Shown here one piece after another: positions 8,729 through 18,384 of a DNA stretch of 56,527 nucleotides. Each line of letters starts with the position of its first letter. The first letter of the stretch is position 1. Origin of the DNA: Paludisphaera soli (GTDB lineage: Bacteria; Planctomycetota; Planctomycetia; Isosphaerales; Isosphaeraceae). Location: the NCBI RefSeq assembly GCF_011064595.1, contig NZ_JAALJI010000037.1:1-56527 (forward strand), in the 5' to 3' direction. A program made the position numbers and the translations under genes. The notes under the pieces are model-generated. The model ran no database searches, was not told the DNA's origin, and saw nothing but the letters and a program-made list of their open reading frames with translations.

Positions 8729-8800
8729 CTCGCCGGCCGGCCGACGTGGCCCGGGCGGGGAGGCCGGCGAGTCCGGTCGCGCGGGAACATGCCCGCGCGA
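8729..8800 (+). terminator. Two GC-rich hairpins after the five-gene operon
   Basis: A perfect 10-bp inverted repeat (CTCGCCGGCC at 8729-8738, GGCCGGCGAG at 8762-8771) is followed at once by a perfect 9-bp stem with a 6-base loop (TCGCGCGGG at 8777-8785, CCCGCGCGA at 8792-8800). There is no T-tract, so intrinsic termination is uncertain. The second stem ends 50 bases before the next gene and could also separate the two transcription units. Confidence 0.4.
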
Positions 8801-8849
8801 ACCCGTCGACGACCTGCGTGCGACTCGCGACGTGAGGAGGCGAGCCAAG

Positions 8850-9545
8850 ATGCGCGACGCGTATCGGGATCGAAGGGAGGCGGGGCGGGTCCTCGCCGCC
8901 GGGCTCGCGGCCTATGCCGGGCGGACCGACGTGCTGGTCCTGGCCTTGCCCCGGGGGGGCGTGCCGGTGGCGTACGAGGTGGCGAGGGCCCTGGGCGCGC
9001 CCCTGGACGTGTTCCTCGTGCGGAAGCTCGGGGTGCCGGGGCACGCGGAGCTGGCGCTGGGCGCCATCGCCTCCGGGGGCGTCCGCCTGCTGAACGACGA
9101 CGTGGTGCAGGCCCTCGGCGTCTCGCCGGGGGTCGTCGACGCGATCGCCGCCGAGGAGTGGGCCGAGCTGGAGCGTCGCGAGCGGGAATACCGCGGCGAC
9201 CGCCCCACGCCGGAAGTCCGCTACAGGACGGCGATCCTCGTGGACGACGGCCTGGCTACCGGGGCCAGCATGCGCGCGGCCGTCGCCGCCGTACGCAAGG
9301 GGGCCCCCGCCCGGATCGTCGTGGCCGTGCCCGTCGGCGCCCCGTCGACCTGCCGCGAGCTGCTCCGGCAGGTGGACGAGGTGGTCTGTCCCCGGACCCC
9401 GGAGCGGTTCCACGCCGTGGGCCTCTGGTATCACGACTTCTCCCAGACGACCGACGAGGAGGTCCGCGCCCTCTTGGGTCGTGCGGCGCAAGAACGCCAG
9501 GCGGCCGGCCCGGCCGGCGGGGTCCGCCTCTCCTCCTCCAGGTAG
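8850..9545 (+). CDS. Phosphoribosyltransferase-like protein (COG1926 type)
   Basis: A 231-residue type I PRTase-fold protein. The PRPP-binding signature is ILVDDGLATGAS at about residues 129-140. The N-terminal LALPRGGVPVAYEVARAL and VFLVRKLGVPGHAELALGAI match the group of uncharacterised predicted phosphoribosyltransferases rather than pyrE or purine salvage enzymes. ATG 8850 is preceded by GAGGAGG at good spacing. The gene is 12 bases from a dienelactone-hydrolase-like gene. In Mycobacterium tuberculosis the same domain is fused to a dienelactone hydrolase (Rv0571c) and to an erythromycin esterase (Rv2030c), both partners found separately here. The substrate is unknown. Confidence 0.88.
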   Translation: MRDAYRDRREAGRVLAAGLAAYAGRTDVLVLALPRGGVPVAYEVARALGAPLDVFLVRKLGVPGHAELALGAIASGGVRLLNDDVVQALGVSPGVVDAIAAEEWAELERREREYRGDRPTPEVRYRTAILVDDGLATGASMRAAVAAVRKGAPARIVVAVPVGAPSTCRELLRQVDEVVCPRTPERFHAVGLWYHDFSQTTDEEVRALLGRAAQERQAAGPAGGVRLSSSR

Positions 9546-9557
9546 GGGACGTCCGCC

Positions 9558-10229
9558 ATGAACGACGCATCGACCCGGGCCCCCATGCCGAACCCGACCC
9601 CGGTCCAGATCCAGGTCGACCGCACGACGCTCGAAGGCGACCTGACGACGCTCGAGCGGGCGCGGGGCGTGGTCCTGTTCGCCCACGGCAGCGGCAGCAG
9701 CCGACGCAGCTCGCGCAACCGGTTCGTCGCCGATTCCTTGCAGGCCGCCGGCTTTGCGACGCTGCTGTTCGACCTGCTGACCGAGGTCGAGGAGTACGAG
9801 GAGCGGTTCACCCGCCACCTCCGCTTCGACATCGACATGCTGATCGGCCGTCTGGTCGCCGCCACCGATTGGATCCAGCATCGGGCCGAGACCCGCGGGC
9901 TGAGGGTCGGCTACTTCGGCGCCAGCACCGGCGCGGCGGCGGCGCTGGGTGCGTCGGCCGAGCGGCCCGAGGTCGCCGCCGTGGTCTCGCGGGGGGGCCG
10001 GCCCGACCTCACGCCCGAGCCGCTCCTGGCCGCCGTCCGCGCCCCCACGCTGCTGATCGTCGGCGGCGACGACGCGACCGTCGTCACCCTCAACCGCCGC
10101 ACGATGGCGCGGATGACCGGCGTCGTGGAGATGGAGGTCCTCCCCGGCGCGACCCACCTGTTCGAAGAGCCCGGGGCGCTGGAGCAGGTCGCCCTGCTGG
10201 CCCGAAGCTGGTTCGATCGCTATCTCTGA
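9558..10229 (+). CDS. Dienelactone-hydrolase-like alpha/beta hydrolase
   Basis: A 223-residue alpha/beta hydrolase. FAHGSGSSRRSSRN forms the oxyanion region, GASTG (about 121-125) the nucleophile elbow with Ser, GGDDATV (about 170) the acid and GATHLFEEP (His near 200) the base, so the triad looks complete. The fold and size fit the dienelactone hydrolase family used broadly on small esters and lactones. There is no signal peptide. It lies between a PRTase-like gene 12 bases upstream and an erythromycin-esterase-like gene 36 bases downstream and is probably co-transcribed with both. The natural substrate cannot be deduced. Confidence 0.85.
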   Translation: MNDASTRAPMPNPTPVQIQVDRTTLEGDLTTLERARGVVLFAHGSGSSRRSSRNRFVADSLQAAGFATLLFDLLTEVEEYEERFTRHLRFDIDMLIGRLVAATDWIQHRAETRGLRVGYFGASTGAAAALGASAERPEVAAVVSRGGRPDLTPEPLLAAVRAPTLLIVGGDDATVVTLNRRTMARMTGVVEMEVLPGATHLFEEPGALEQVALLARSWFDRYL

Positions 10230-10265
10230 ACCGCGGCCCCGGTCCCGGGCGCGGAGAAGGAAGCC

Positions 10266-11618
10266 ATGGCCCGCGCCGATCGTCTCACCCGCCGGGACGC
10301 CCCCGCCACCCCGAGCCTGATCGCCCAGGTCCGAGACCTGGCCCGCCCCTTGAACGGCCCCGAGGACCTGGATCCGCTGCTGGATTTCGTCGGCGAATGC
10401 CGCTACGTCCTGCTGGGCGAGGCCTCGCACGGCACCTCGGAGTACTACACCTGGCGGGCCGCGATCAGCCGACGCCTGATCGTGGAGAAGGACTTCTCGT
10501 TCCTCGCCGTCGAGGGCGATTGGCCCGACTGCTACCGGATCGACCGCTACGTCAAGGGCCGGGGCGAACCGGGCGCGACCGCCCGGAGCACGCTCCACGC
10601 CTTCCAGCGCTGGCCGACCTGGATGTGGGCGAACGAGGAGGTCGCCGAGCTGGCCGAATGGCTGCGAAGGTGGAACGAGGGGGTCGCGGAGGATCGCCGG
10701 GTCGGCTTCTACGGGCTGGACGTCTACAGCCTCTGGGAGTCGCTCTATGCGATCCTGGAATACCTCCACGCCTACGAACCCTTGGCGCTGCCCTCCGCCT
10801 GGCGGGCCTTCCGCTGCTTCGAGCCCTACGGCGAGGACGTGCGCGACTACGCCCGCGCGGCGCGGTTCGTCCCCAACTCGTGCGAGGACGAGGTCGTCGC
10901 GCTCCTCCGCGAGTTGCGGCGTCGCGGCGCCGAATCGCCCGCCTCCGGCGACGAGCGCGAGGCGCGGTTCGTCGCCGAGCAGAACGCCCTGGTCCTCCGT
11001 CACGCCGAGGCCTACTACAGAGCGATGGTCCGGGGGGGCTCGGAGACCTGGAACCTCCGGGACGGCCACATGGTCGAGACCCTGGAACGGCTGATGGGCC
11101 ACCACGGCCCGCGAGCGAAGGCGATCGTCTGGGAACACAACACCCACGTCGGCGACGCGCGGTATACCGACATGGCCGACGAGGGCGAGTTCAACGTCGG
11201 CCAGCTCGTCCGCGAGCGTCACGGCGACGAGGGGGTGACGATCGTCGGCTTCGGCTCGCATCGGGGGAGCGTGATCGCCGGCCGGGAGTGGGAGGCGCCT
11301 ATGGAACGGATGCCGGTCCCTTCCGGCCGCGAGGACTCCTGGGAGGATCTGCTGCACCGGGCCGTCGGGCGCGACGCCTTGCTGCTGTCGGCCTCCGCCG
11401 CCGACTCGCCCGAGCTGCTCCGGCCTCGCGGCCATCGCGCGATCGGGGTCGTGTACCATCCGGGGCGCGAGCGGCTGGGCAACTACGTCCCCACGGTGCT
11501 GCCCCGCCGCTACGACGCCTTCCTCCACCTGGAGACCACCCGCGCCCTGCATCCGCTGCACGGGATCCCGGTCCGCGAGGGGGGCGAGACCCCGGACACC
11601 TATCCCTCCGGGGTGTAG
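10266..11618 (+). CDS. Erythromycin esterase family protein
   Basis: A 450-residue protein of the EreA/EreB family. YVLLGEASHGTSEYY (about 46-60) carries the conserved Glu and His, FLAVEGDWPD (near 81) the second Glu, FYGLDVYS a conserved core strand, and IVWEHNTHVGD (near 287) the later His residues. In resistance plasmids the family hydrolyses the macrolactone ring, but most chromosomal members have unknown substrates, so I do not predict macrolide resistance. The association with the preceding PRTase-like gene matches the fused Rv2030c of M. tuberculosis. The gene ends 14 bases from the convergent porin gene. Confidence 0.88.
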   Translation: MARADRLTRRDAPATPSLIAQVRDLARPLNGPEDLDPLLDFVGECRYVLLGEASHGTSEYYTWRAAISRRLIVEKDFSFLAVEGDWPDCYRIDRYVKGRGEPGATARSTLHAFQRWPTWMWANEEVAELAEWLRRWNEGVAEDRRVGFYGLDVYSLWESLYAILEYLHAYEPLALPSAWRAFRCFEPYGEDVRDYARAARFVPNSCEDEVVALLRELRRRGAESPASGDEREARFVAEQNALVLRHAEAYYRAMVRGGSETWNLRDGHMVETLERLMGHHGPRAKAIVWEHNTHVGDARYTDMADEGEFNVGQLVRERHGDEGVTIVGFGSHRGSVIAGREWEAPMERMPVPSGREDSWEDLLHRAVGRDALLLSASAADSPELLRPRGHRAIGVVYHPGRERLGNYVPTVLPRRYDAFLHLETTRALHPLHGIPVREGGETPDTYPSGV

Positions 11619-11632
11619 GCGGGCCTGGCTCG

Positions 11633-13342
11633 TCAGAAGAACATCGCGAACCGCATCCAGAACGTATTGTACTGGCCGATCGACCCAGGGCCGACGATCG
11701 GGATCGGGTTGTTGAACCCGGTGTAGACGTAGTCGAAGCTGAGCCGCGTGTACTTGTTGGGCCACCAGTTCACGCCGGTCATGAAGCTGTCCATCCGCTC
11801 GGTGGAGCGCGCGGCGTCCACGAAGCCGCGGTCGATGTCGCCCCGGCCGGCGTTGAACTGCGACCACTGGGCGGCGAGCTGCCAGGCGCCGGGGCCGTAC
11901 TCTCCCCGGCTTGGGATGAACGGCCGCAGCGGCTCCATCGTCGTGTAGCCCTGGAAGCCGTTGCCCATGAAATCCCGCTCGCCGGTGAGCCAGTACGAGG
12001 CGTTGACGTAGTAGGCCCACTGCGTCGACCGGCCGGTGGTCCGCCCGTCGGTCAGCATCCGGCTGAAGTTCATCATCTCGGCCAGGATGCTGAACCGGCC
12101 GTAGCGGTAGATGTGCGGCGCGACCCGCGACCGCATGCCGTCGGCCCAGACGTCCTGGTTGTAGATGTAGAACGGCAGGCCGACGACCGAGACGAAGCTG
12201 GGGTTCGTCGTCGCCTCGCCGTTGTTCAGGAAGGCGATGCTGGTCTGGTGCAGGGCGTAATTCTGGTCGCCGGCCGAAAGCCCGACGCCGCCGCCGAGCC
12301 CCTCCAGGGGCGACCCCTTCCACCGCTCGCCCCGGAACGGCGTGAAGTCCACGGCGCCGTTGTACTCGACGTTCCGGTTCAGGTCGCCGAACAGGCTGAT
12401 GCCGGTGTTCGTTACGCCCGACCACCATTGCATCCGGTTGTCCAGCGCCGTGCCGCTGAACATGAGCCCGATCGGACGCTTGGCGGCCAGCTGGAACAGC
12501 GGCGAGTTGGTGATGACCGGTTCCAACGCCGGAGAGAAGGCGTAGTACTCGTAGAGCGGCGGCGCCAGCCCCTTGCCGGCGCGGAGGGTGATGTTCTTGG
12601 AGATGTGCCAGGACATGAACATGTCCAGCAGGTTGTACGTCCCCAGGAAGCCCTGGGTCCCCACCTGATAGCTCCAGTCCTTGGTGATGTTGCCGTAGAA
12701 GTAGAGACGCGCGAAGGGGATGTTGAAGTTCTGCTCGATCGTGGGGAGGTTGGCCCGATCGAAGAACGTGCCGTCCATCGTCAGCTGGTTGGTGATGTTG
12801 AGCGAGAACTCGTCGTTGTGGTCGCTGAAGCTGAAATAGCCGCCGCCGCCGTTGGGGCCGGTGCCGTCGTGGTGGTACTTGTAACGGCCCTTGATCGGGT
12901 AGCGGTCGGCGTCGGGCTTCTCGCCCCGCTCGGGGGCGAACGCGCCGGAGTGGTAGCGATCCGGGACGCCGTTGAAGCCGCCGGGGGACTCCTCGGCCGC
13001 CGTATGGGGCGTGCCGATCCCGGGGTAGCCCATGCCGCCGCGCGGTGGCGAGCCGAGGCCGCCCCCCGCGTTCGCCGCTTCGAGCTGGCGCTGGAGCGAC
13101 TCGACCTGGGCCTTGAGCTGGCGAGCCTCGGCGACCTCGGCTCGGAGCTTGCGAATCTCGGCGAGGACCTCGGCGTCGGTCGTCGGCTCGGGCGCGTCGG
13201 CCGGGGTTTCCGGCGGGAGCGAGCCGGCGGGGATCGGCGGCGTGGTCGGGGTCTGGGCGGACGTTGATCCGGCCCAGGCGAGGAGGCATGAGGCCGCCAG
13301 GCAGGCGTTCCGTGCCGCATGGCGGATTTCGGGCCCTCGCAC
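11633..13342 (-). CDS. OprP/OprO-type outer-membrane porin
   Basis: About 569 residues. I chose GTG 13342, which has GAGGGG six bases upstream and gives a signal peptide with hydrophobic core CLAASCLLAWAGSTSA; GTG 13348 is an alternative. A Pro/Thr-rich spacer is followed by a coiled coil (about 50-100, EVLAEIRKLRAEVAEARQLK...), which in planctomycete porins probably spans periplasm or contacts the wall. The rest is a beta-barrel rich in alternating aromatic strands, ending in the terminal Phe expected of outer-membrane barrels (RFAMFF). The fold is that of phosphate-selective porins O and P, but the substrate is unknown. It is divergent from the urea channel gene, 240 bases away, suggesting a role in urea or amide passage. 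Confidence 0.85.
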   Translation of the reverse strand: MRGPEIRHAARNACLAASCLLAWAGSTSAQTPTTPPIPAGSLPPETPADAPEPTTDAEVLAEIRKLRAEVAEARQLKAQVESLQRQLEAANAGGGLGSPPRGGMGYPGIGTPHTAAEESPGGFNGVPDRYHSGAFAPERGEKPDADRYPIKGRYKYHHDGTGPNGGGGYFSFSDHNDEFSLNITNQLTMDGTFFDRANLPTIEQNFNIPFARLYFYGNITKDWSYQVGTQGFLGTYNLLDMFMSWHISKNITLRAGKGLAPPLYEYYAFSPALEPVITNSPLFQLAAKRPIGLMFSGTALDNRMQWWSGVTNTGISLFGDLNRNVEYNGAVDFTPFRGERWKGSPLEGLGGGVGLSAGDQNYALHQTSIAFLNNGEATTNPSFVSVVGLPFYIYNQDVWADGMRSRVAPHIYRYGRFSILAEMMNFSRMLTDGRTTGRSTQWAYYVNASYWLTGERDFMGNGFQGYTTMEPLRPFIPSRGEYGPGAWQLAAQWSQFNAGRGDIDRGFVDAARSTERMDSFMTGVNWWPNKYTRLSFDYVYTGFNNPIPIVGPGSIGQYNTFWMRFAMFF

Positions 13343-13582
13343 GATCACCCCCTCGACCGGCAGGCCGGCGGCCCCTGCTTCGATTCGACCGGAATAGGCG
13401 AGCCGACGTGCGGCGTTCCGTCCGGAGCTTGCGTGTTGTATCGATTGCGTCGGCCGTCGGTCTTGAGCCAAAGCGTCCGCCCCTGCCCGATTGAACCGAG
13501 GCGGTGAATCTGGGATCCTCGTTGTGCCCTCGCGAAATCGGCTTCCGAAGGCTCGCCACGACGTTTCAGTTCCGGATTCACT

Positions 13583-14467
13583 GTGCTTAATCCTGCCGCA
13601 AGGCCCGACCCCCGGACCTTCGCCCTCGTCGTCCTGCGGGGCGTGGGCCAGATCATGTTCCAGCCCCACGCGGGGACGGGACTTTGTTTCCTGGCGGGGA
13701 TCGCGCTGGCGTCGCCGATGATGCTGGCCGGGGCCGTGCTGGGCGCCCTGATCGGGCCGGCGACGGCCTACCTGGCCGGGTTTGACCGCGCCGAGATCGA
13801 GCAGGGGCTCTACGGCTTCAACGCGACGCTGGTGGGCCTGGCCGTCCTGGTCTTCCTGAAGCCGGCCCCGCCGAGCTTCGGCCTGCTGCTGCTCGGCTGC
13901 GTGGCCGCGACCTTCGCGACCCGGCTGGCGGGGGCCTGGAAAATCCCCGCGTACACCGCGCCGTTCGTGCTGACGACCTGGCTGCTGCTGATCCTCGCCC
14001 ACGCGATCTCGGGGCCGGGGATCGACGCCGCGTCGCCCCCGCCTTCGCCGTCCCCGGTCGGATTCTTCTCGGCCGTGCTGCGGGGCGAGGCCGAGGTCAT
14101 GTTCGGCGCGACCGCGGCGACCGGGGCCCTGTTCGTCGCGGGCCTGGCCTTGAGCGACCCCTGGCACGCGGCGATCGCGGTGCTCGGATCGATCGCGGGG
14201 ACGGCGCTGGCGGCGTATCACGGCGACCCCTCGGGGAAGATCTCGCTGGGGCTCTACGGCTACAACGCGGCGCTGGCGGCGCAGGCGCTCTTCCTCCGCC
14301 GGAAGTCGCTGACGACGCCCATCCTGGCGGCCCTGCTCGCCACGGTCCTGGCGGAATCCCTCCCGAGTTTGGGCCTCCCCGCGCTGACGGCCCCGTTCGT
14401 GGCGGCGGCCTGGATCGGCCTGGCGGTCTTGCGGGCCGAGGGCCGCCTCTTCGGCCCGTGGCGATGA
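13583..14467 (+). CDS. Urea transporter (UT family channel)
   Basis: A 294-residue membrane protein of about ten hydrophobic segments in two homologous halves. Each half carries the UT signature of the form PxxTAPFxxxxW: [12 protein letters not shown] near residue 123 and [12 protein letters not shown] near 267. [11 protein letters not shown] and [11 protein letters not shown] mark the equivalent start of each repeat. UT channels pass urea down its gradient through the inner membrane. The gene starts with GTG and lies 31 bases before ureA, so it is almost certainly part of the urease operon and supplies substrate to the cytoplasmic enzyme. Confidence 0.92.
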   Translation: MLNPAARPDPRTFALVVLRGVGQIMFQPHAGTGLCFLAGIALASPMMLAGAVLGALIGPATAYLAGFDRAEIEQGLYGFNATLVGLAVLVFLKPAPPSFGLLLLGCVAATFATRLAGAWKIPAYTAPFVLTTWLLLILAHAISGPGIDAASPPPSPSPVGFFSAVLRGEAEVMFGATAATGALFVAGLALSDPWHAAIAVLGSIAGTALAAYHGDPSGKISLGLYGYNAALAAQALFLRRKSLTTPILAALLATVLAESLPSLGLPALTAPFVAAAWIGLAVLRAEGRLFGPWR

Positions 14468-14498
14468 TCGAAGGCCTGGAAAGGATCGGAGGAACCCC

Positions 14499-14801
14499 AT
14501 GCATCTGACGCCTCGCGAGCTCGAGAAGCTGATCATCCACCAGATGTCCGACATCGCCCTGAGGCGCAAGGCCAAGGGGCTGAAGCTCAACCATCCCGAG
14601 TCCATGGCCGTGATCTGCGCGGCGGCCCTGGAAGGGGCGCGGGAAGGGAAGACCGTCGAGGAGGTCATGAAGGACGCGGCGGCCGTGCTGACCCGCGACG
14701 ACGTGATGGAAGGCGTCCCGGAGATGATCCCGTTCGTGCAGCTCGAGGCCGTCTTCACCGACGGCAGCCGCCTGGTGACGGTCCACGAACCCATCAAGTA
14801 A
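14499..14801 (+). CDS. ureA: Urease subunit gamma
   Basis: A 100-residue protein of the standard urease gamma length, starting [20 protein letters not shown] and containing [28 protein letters not shown], both hallmarks of the family. With UreB and UreC it forms the (alpha beta gamma)3 urease that hydrolyses urea to ammonia and carbamate in the cytoplasm. A GGAGG motif lies six bases upstream of the ATG. UreB follows after 34 bases. Confidence 0.96.
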   Translation: MHLTPRELEKLIIHQMSDIALRRKAKGLKLNHPESMAVICAAALEGAREGKTVEEVMKDAAAVLTRDDVMEGVPEMIPFVQLEAVFTDGSRLVTVHEPIK

Positions 14802-14835
14802 TCCCCCGCAACCGCGACGAACCCGGAGGCGAACC

Positions 14836-15321
14836 ATGGCCGAGCCCGAGAAGAAGCCGGACGAGCCCGGAGTCGGCGACTGGAAGCGGCATCCCGACGC
14901 GTCGCCCCACGCCGAGGAGGGCCGGGCGGTCCCGGTGGGGGGGCTGATCCTGGCCGACGGCGAGATCGAGATGAACGTCGGCCGGCCCACGACGACGCTC
15001 AAGGTCCGGAACACCGGCGACCGGCCGATCCAGGTGGGCTCGCACTACCACTTCTTCGAGGTCAACCGCCACCTGGACTTCGACCGGCCGAAGGCGTTCG
15101 GCCAGCGCCTGGACATCCCCGCGACGACCGCCATCCGGTTCGAGCCCGGCGACGAGAAGGAGGTGACGCTCGTGCCGATGGGGGGCAAGCAGTTCTGCCT
15201 CGGGTTCGCCAACCTCGTCGACGGCTGGACCGGCGACGGCCCGACGCCCGACTTCCGCCCGAACTACGAGGCGGCGGTGCGACGCGCGAAGGAGCAGGGG
15301 TTCAAGTCGACCGAGTCCTGA
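14836..15321 (+). CDS. ureB: Urease subunit beta, N-terminally extended
   Basis: A 161-residue protein. The core from about residue 33 ([18 protein letters not shown]) through [19 protein letters not shown] and the TRLDIPA-like [16 protein letters not shown] is a canonical urease beta subunit. The first 32 residues ([20 protein letters not shown]...) are an acidic, Pro-rich extension absent from typical 100-residue subunits. GGAGG at 14824-14828 supports the annotated ATG, so the extension is probably real. It could reach the trimer surface, but its role is unknown. Confidence 0.94.
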   Translation: MAEPEKKPDEPGVGDWKRHPDASPHAEEGRAVPVGGLILADGEIEMNVGRPTTTLKVRNTGDRPIQVGSHYHFFEVNRHLDFDRPKAFGQRLDIPATTAIRFEPGDEKEVTLVPMGGKQFCLGFANLVDGWTGDGPTPDFRPNYEAAVRRAKEQGFKSTES

Positions 15322-15344
15322 CGCCACGAGGGTGATCGAAGGCC

Positions 15345-17063
15345 ATGTCGAAGATTTCGCGCAAGCAGTACGCCGACCTGTTCGGCCCGACCGTCGGCGA
15401 CAAGATCCGTCTGGGGGACACCGACCTCTACGTCGAGATCGAGAAGGACCTTCGGGTCTACGGCGACGAGCTGGTCTACGGCGGCGGCAAGACCCTCCGC
15501 GACGGGATGGGGTCGGACAACCAACTCACCCAGGAGGCCGGCTGTCTGGACCTGGTCATCACCAACGTGACGATCCTCGACCCGATCCTGGGGGTGATCA
15601 AGGCCGACGTCGGGATCCGCAACGGCCGGATCGTCGGGGTGGGCAAGGCGGGCAACCCCAGCACGATGGACGGCGTGACGCCGGGCCTGACCACCGGGAC
15701 CGCCACCGACGCCATCACCGGCGAGCACCTGATCCTCACCGCCGCCGGCATGGACACCCACGTCCATTACATCTGCCCGCAGCAGGTCTGGGCCGCGCTC
15801 TCCAACGGGATCACCACCCTCTGGGGTGGCGGGATCGGGCCGACCGACGGCACCAACGGCGTGACCACCACCAACGGCCCCTGGAACCTGGAGATGATGC
15901 TCCGGTCCGTCGAGGGCCTGCCGATCAACTTCGGCTTCCAGGGCAAGGGGAACGCCAGCGCGCCCGCCCCCCTGATCGAGCAGCTCCGCGCCGGGGCGGC
16001 CGGGTTCAAGGTCCACGAGGACTACGGCACCACCCCCGCCGCGATCCGGGCCTGCCTGTCGGTGGCCGACGAGTACGACGTGAGCGTCGCCGTGCACACC
16101 GACACGCTCAACGAGTCGGGCTTCGTCGAGGACACGATCGCCGCGTTCGACGGCCGGACGATCCACACGTACCACTCCGAAGGGGCCGGCGGCGGCCACG
16201 CCCCCGACCTGTTGAAGGTCGTCGGCCAGCCCAACGTGCTCCCCAGCTCGACCAATCCGACGCTCCCCTGCGGCGTCAACTCGGTGGCCGAGCTGTTCGA
16301 CATGATCATGGTCTGCCACAACCTCAACCCCAGGATCCCCTCGGACGTGGCCTTCGCCGAGAGCCGGGTCCGGGCCGAGACGATCGTGGCCGAGAGCGTC
16401 CTGCACGACATGGGCGCGATCTCCATGATCGGCAGCGACTCGCAGGCCATGGGCCGTATCGGCGAGACCTTCCTGCGGGCCTTCCAGACGGCCGACGCCA
16501 TGAAGAAGGCCCGGGGCCCGCTCCCCGAGGACTCCCCAGGCAACGACAACTTCCGGGTGCTCCGCTATCTGGCCAAGGTGACGCTCAACCCCTGCATCAC
16601 CGCCGGGGTCGCCGAGACGCTGGGCTCGATCGCCCCCGGCAAGATGGCCGACCTGGTCCTCTGGGAGCCGGCCTTCTTCGGCGCCAAGCCGAAGCTGGTC
16701 CTCAAGGGGGGCTTCGTCGCCTGGGCCAACATGGGCGATCCCAACGCCTCGCTCCCCACGCCGCAGCCGATGATGTACCGCCCCATGTTCGGCGCCTTCG
16801 GTACCACCCTGGCCAAGACCTGCGTGACGTTCGTTTCCCGCGCCGCCTACGACCTGGGCGTGAAGGAGAAGTACGGCCTGCAGCGGATCGTCGAGCCGGT
16901 CTCCGGGACGCGGGTCCTGACCAAACGGCACATGGTTCGCAACGACCTCCTGCCAAAGATCGAGGTCGACCCGCAGACGTTCGCGGTCAAGGTGGACGGC
17001 GTCCACGCGACCGTCGAGCCGCCGAAGTCGATCTCGCTGAACCAGCTCTATTTCTTCTGCTGA
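15345..17063 (+). CDS. ureC: Urease subunit alpha (catalytic)
   Basis: A 572-residue catalytic subunit. All Ni-site elements are visible: DTHVH (about 136-140), the carbamylated Lys in [11 protein letters not shown] (about 220), [23 protein letters not shown] and [12 protein letters not shown]. The mobile flap reads [20 protein letters not shown], keeping the flap Cys and the catalytic His but with Asn after it where most ureases have a second His. The enzyme binds two Ni ions delivered by UreE/UreG. It sits between ureB (23 bases) and ureE (25 bases) in a complete operon. Confidence 0.97.
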   Translation: MSKISRKQYADLFGPTVGDKIRLGDTDLYVEIEKDLRVYGDELVYGGGKTLRDGMGSDNQLTQEAGCLDLVITNVTILDPILGVIKADVGIRNGRIVGVGKAGNPSTMDGVTPGLTTGTATDAITGEHLILTAAGMDTHVHYICPQQVWAALSNGITTLWGGGIGPTDGTNGVTTTNGPWNLEMMLRSVEGLPINFGFQGKGNASAPAPLIEQLRAGAAGFKVHEDYGTTPAAIRACLSVADEYDVSVAVHTDTLNESGFVEDTIAAFDGRTIHTYHSEGAGGGHAPDLLKVVGQPNVLPSSTNPTLPCGVNSVAELFDMIMVCHNLNPRIPSDVAFAESRVRAETIVAESVLHDMGAISMIGSDSQAMGRIGETFLRAFQTADAMKKARGPLPEDSPGNDNFRVLRYLAKVTLNPCITAGVAETLGSIAPGKMADLVLWEPAFFGAKPKLVLKGGFVAWANMGDPNASLPTPQPMMYRPMFGAFGTTLAKTCVTFVSRAAYDLGVKEKYGLQRIVEPVSGTRVLTKRHMVRNDLLPKIEVDPQTFAVKVDGVHATVEPPKSISLNQLYFFC

Positions 17064-17088
17064 CGCCGGACCGGCGGGAAGGATGCCG

Positions 17089-17649
17089 ATGATCCTCGTG
17101 GAGAAGCCGCTCGGCAACGCCGACGACCCGGCCTGGGCCCAGCTCCTGGAAGGGGCCGTGATCGACCCCCTCGACCTGGACCAGTGGCAGGCACAGAAGA
17201 ACCGCTTCCGGCTGAAGACGGCCGCGGGCGTCGACGTCGCGATGGCGCTCGACCGCAACACCCACCTGCGCGACGGCGACGTCCTCGCCTGGGACGAGGC
17301 CAACCTGACGGCGATCGTCGCCCGCGTGAGCCTCAAGGAGGTCATGGTCCTCCGCCTCGACGCGGTGCTCGGCCAGGCTCCCGAGGCCCTCGCTCGGACC
17401 TGCGTCGAGCTGGGCCACGCGCTGGGGAACCAGCACTGGCCGGCCGTCGTCAAGGGGACCACCGTCTACGTCCCGCTGACCGTGGACCGCAAGGTCATGG
17501 CCTCGGTGATGAAGACCCACGCTTTCGAAGGAATCACCTGCGAGTTCGTCCCCGGGGCCGAGGTCATCCCGTACCTCGCCCCGCACGAGTCCCGCCGCCT
17601 CTTCGGCGGAGCCGACTCCACGCCCCATTCGCACGCGCCGACACCATGA
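17089..17649 (+). CDS. ureE: Urease accessory protein UreE (nickel metallochaperone)
   Basis: About 186 residues. I prefer ATG 17089, which is six bases after GGGAAGG and gives the family-typical start MILVEKPLGN; the in-frame ATG 17083 would leave no spacing. UreE carries Ni2+ to the UreG/UreF/UreD complex. The C-terminal domain is complete and ends in a short His-containing tail (STPHSHAPTP) instead of the long His-rich tail of Klebsiella UreE. The end of ureE is 34 bases before ureF. Confidence 0.92.
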   Translation: MILVEKPLGNADDPAWAQLLEGAVIDPLDLDQWQAQKNRFRLKTAAGVDVAMALDRNTHLRDGDVLAWDEANLTAIVARVSLKEVMVLRLDAVLGQAPEALARTCVELGHALGNQHWPAVVKGTTVYVPLTVDRKVMASVMKTHAFEGITCEFVPGAEVIPYLAPHESRRLFGGADSTPHSHAPTP

Positions 17650-17683
17650 CCACGATCACCGACAGCGAAGGCGAGGGAAGCGT

Positions 17684-18373
17684 TTGGCGACGATCGCGGA
17701 GCTGATGCGGGTCCTGCAGTTCGGCGATTCGCTGCTGCCGGTGGGGGCCTTCTCGTTCTCGAACGGCCTGGAGTCGGCCGTGCAGCTCGGGGTCGTGCGC
17801 GACCTGGACTCGCTGCGCGACTTCGTGCGGGCGGCCGTCGAGCAGGCGGCGACTTCCGACGGCGTGGCGGTCCTGTCGGCCTTCCGGGCCGCGGCGGCCG
17901 GCGACGCCGAGGGGGTCGACCGGGCCGACCGCGCCGTCTTCGACCGCAAGCTCAACGAGGAGATGCGGACGATGACCGTGCGGATGGGCCGCAAGCTCGC
18001 CGAGATGGCCGACCGCGTGATCGGGCCGTCGGCCGCGTCCGCCTGGCTCGGCCGCATCCGGTCGGGCTCCGCCCCCGGCTGCCTGCCGGTGGGCCAGGCC
18101 CTCGTCTTCTCGGCCCTGGGGCCCTCCGAGCGCGACGCCTTCGCCGTCCACCAGTACGGCGTCGCCGGCATGATGGTCAACGCCTCGCTCCGCCTGATGA
18201 AGATCCACTACCTCGACGCCCAGGCGATCCTCTACGAGATCAACGCCGACGCCGAGGACGCCTACGACCGCGTCTCGGGCCGCTCGCTGGACGACATGGC
18301 GGCCTTCTCCCCGGTCTTCGACGTCCTGGCCTCGCTCCACGTCGGGGCCCACGTCCGCATGTTCATGAATTGA
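17684..18373 (+). CDS. ureF: Urease accessory protein UreF
   Basis: A 229-residue, mostly helical protein. [32 protein letters not shown] is the typical N-terminal UreF pattern (paired here in two pieces across the first helix), and [18 protein letters not shown] matches the conserved C-terminal helix. UreF bridges UreD and the GTPase UreG in the urease activation complex. The start is TTG 17684, five bases after GAGGGAAG; ATG 17705 is the only nearby alternative and would remove conserved residues. Its end overlaps the spacer to ureG by nothing, with the ureG ATG 11 bases downstream. Confidence 0.92.
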   Translation: MATIAELMRVLQFGDSLLPVGAFSFSNGLESAVQLGVVRDLDSLRDFVRAAVEQAATSDGVAVLSAFRAAAAGDAEGVDRADRAVFDRKLNEEMRTMTVRMGRKLAEMADRVIGPSAASAWLGRIRSGSAPGCLPVGQALVFSALGPSERDAFAVHQYGVAGMMVNASLRLMKIHYLDAQAILYEINADAEDAYDRVSGRSLDDMAAFSPVFDVLASLHVGAHVRMFMN

Positions 18374-18384
18374 GAGACTTTCCT

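Noticed and set aside
10266-11618. Macrolide resistance gene
   Set aside because: Chromosomal members of this family generally have unknown roles, and the neighbours point to another metabolic context.
8789-13267. A 1492-residue open frame on the plus strand and a longer minus-strand frame over the same area
   Set aside because: Both cover the well-supported PRTase, hydrolase, esterase and porin genes in wrong frames.
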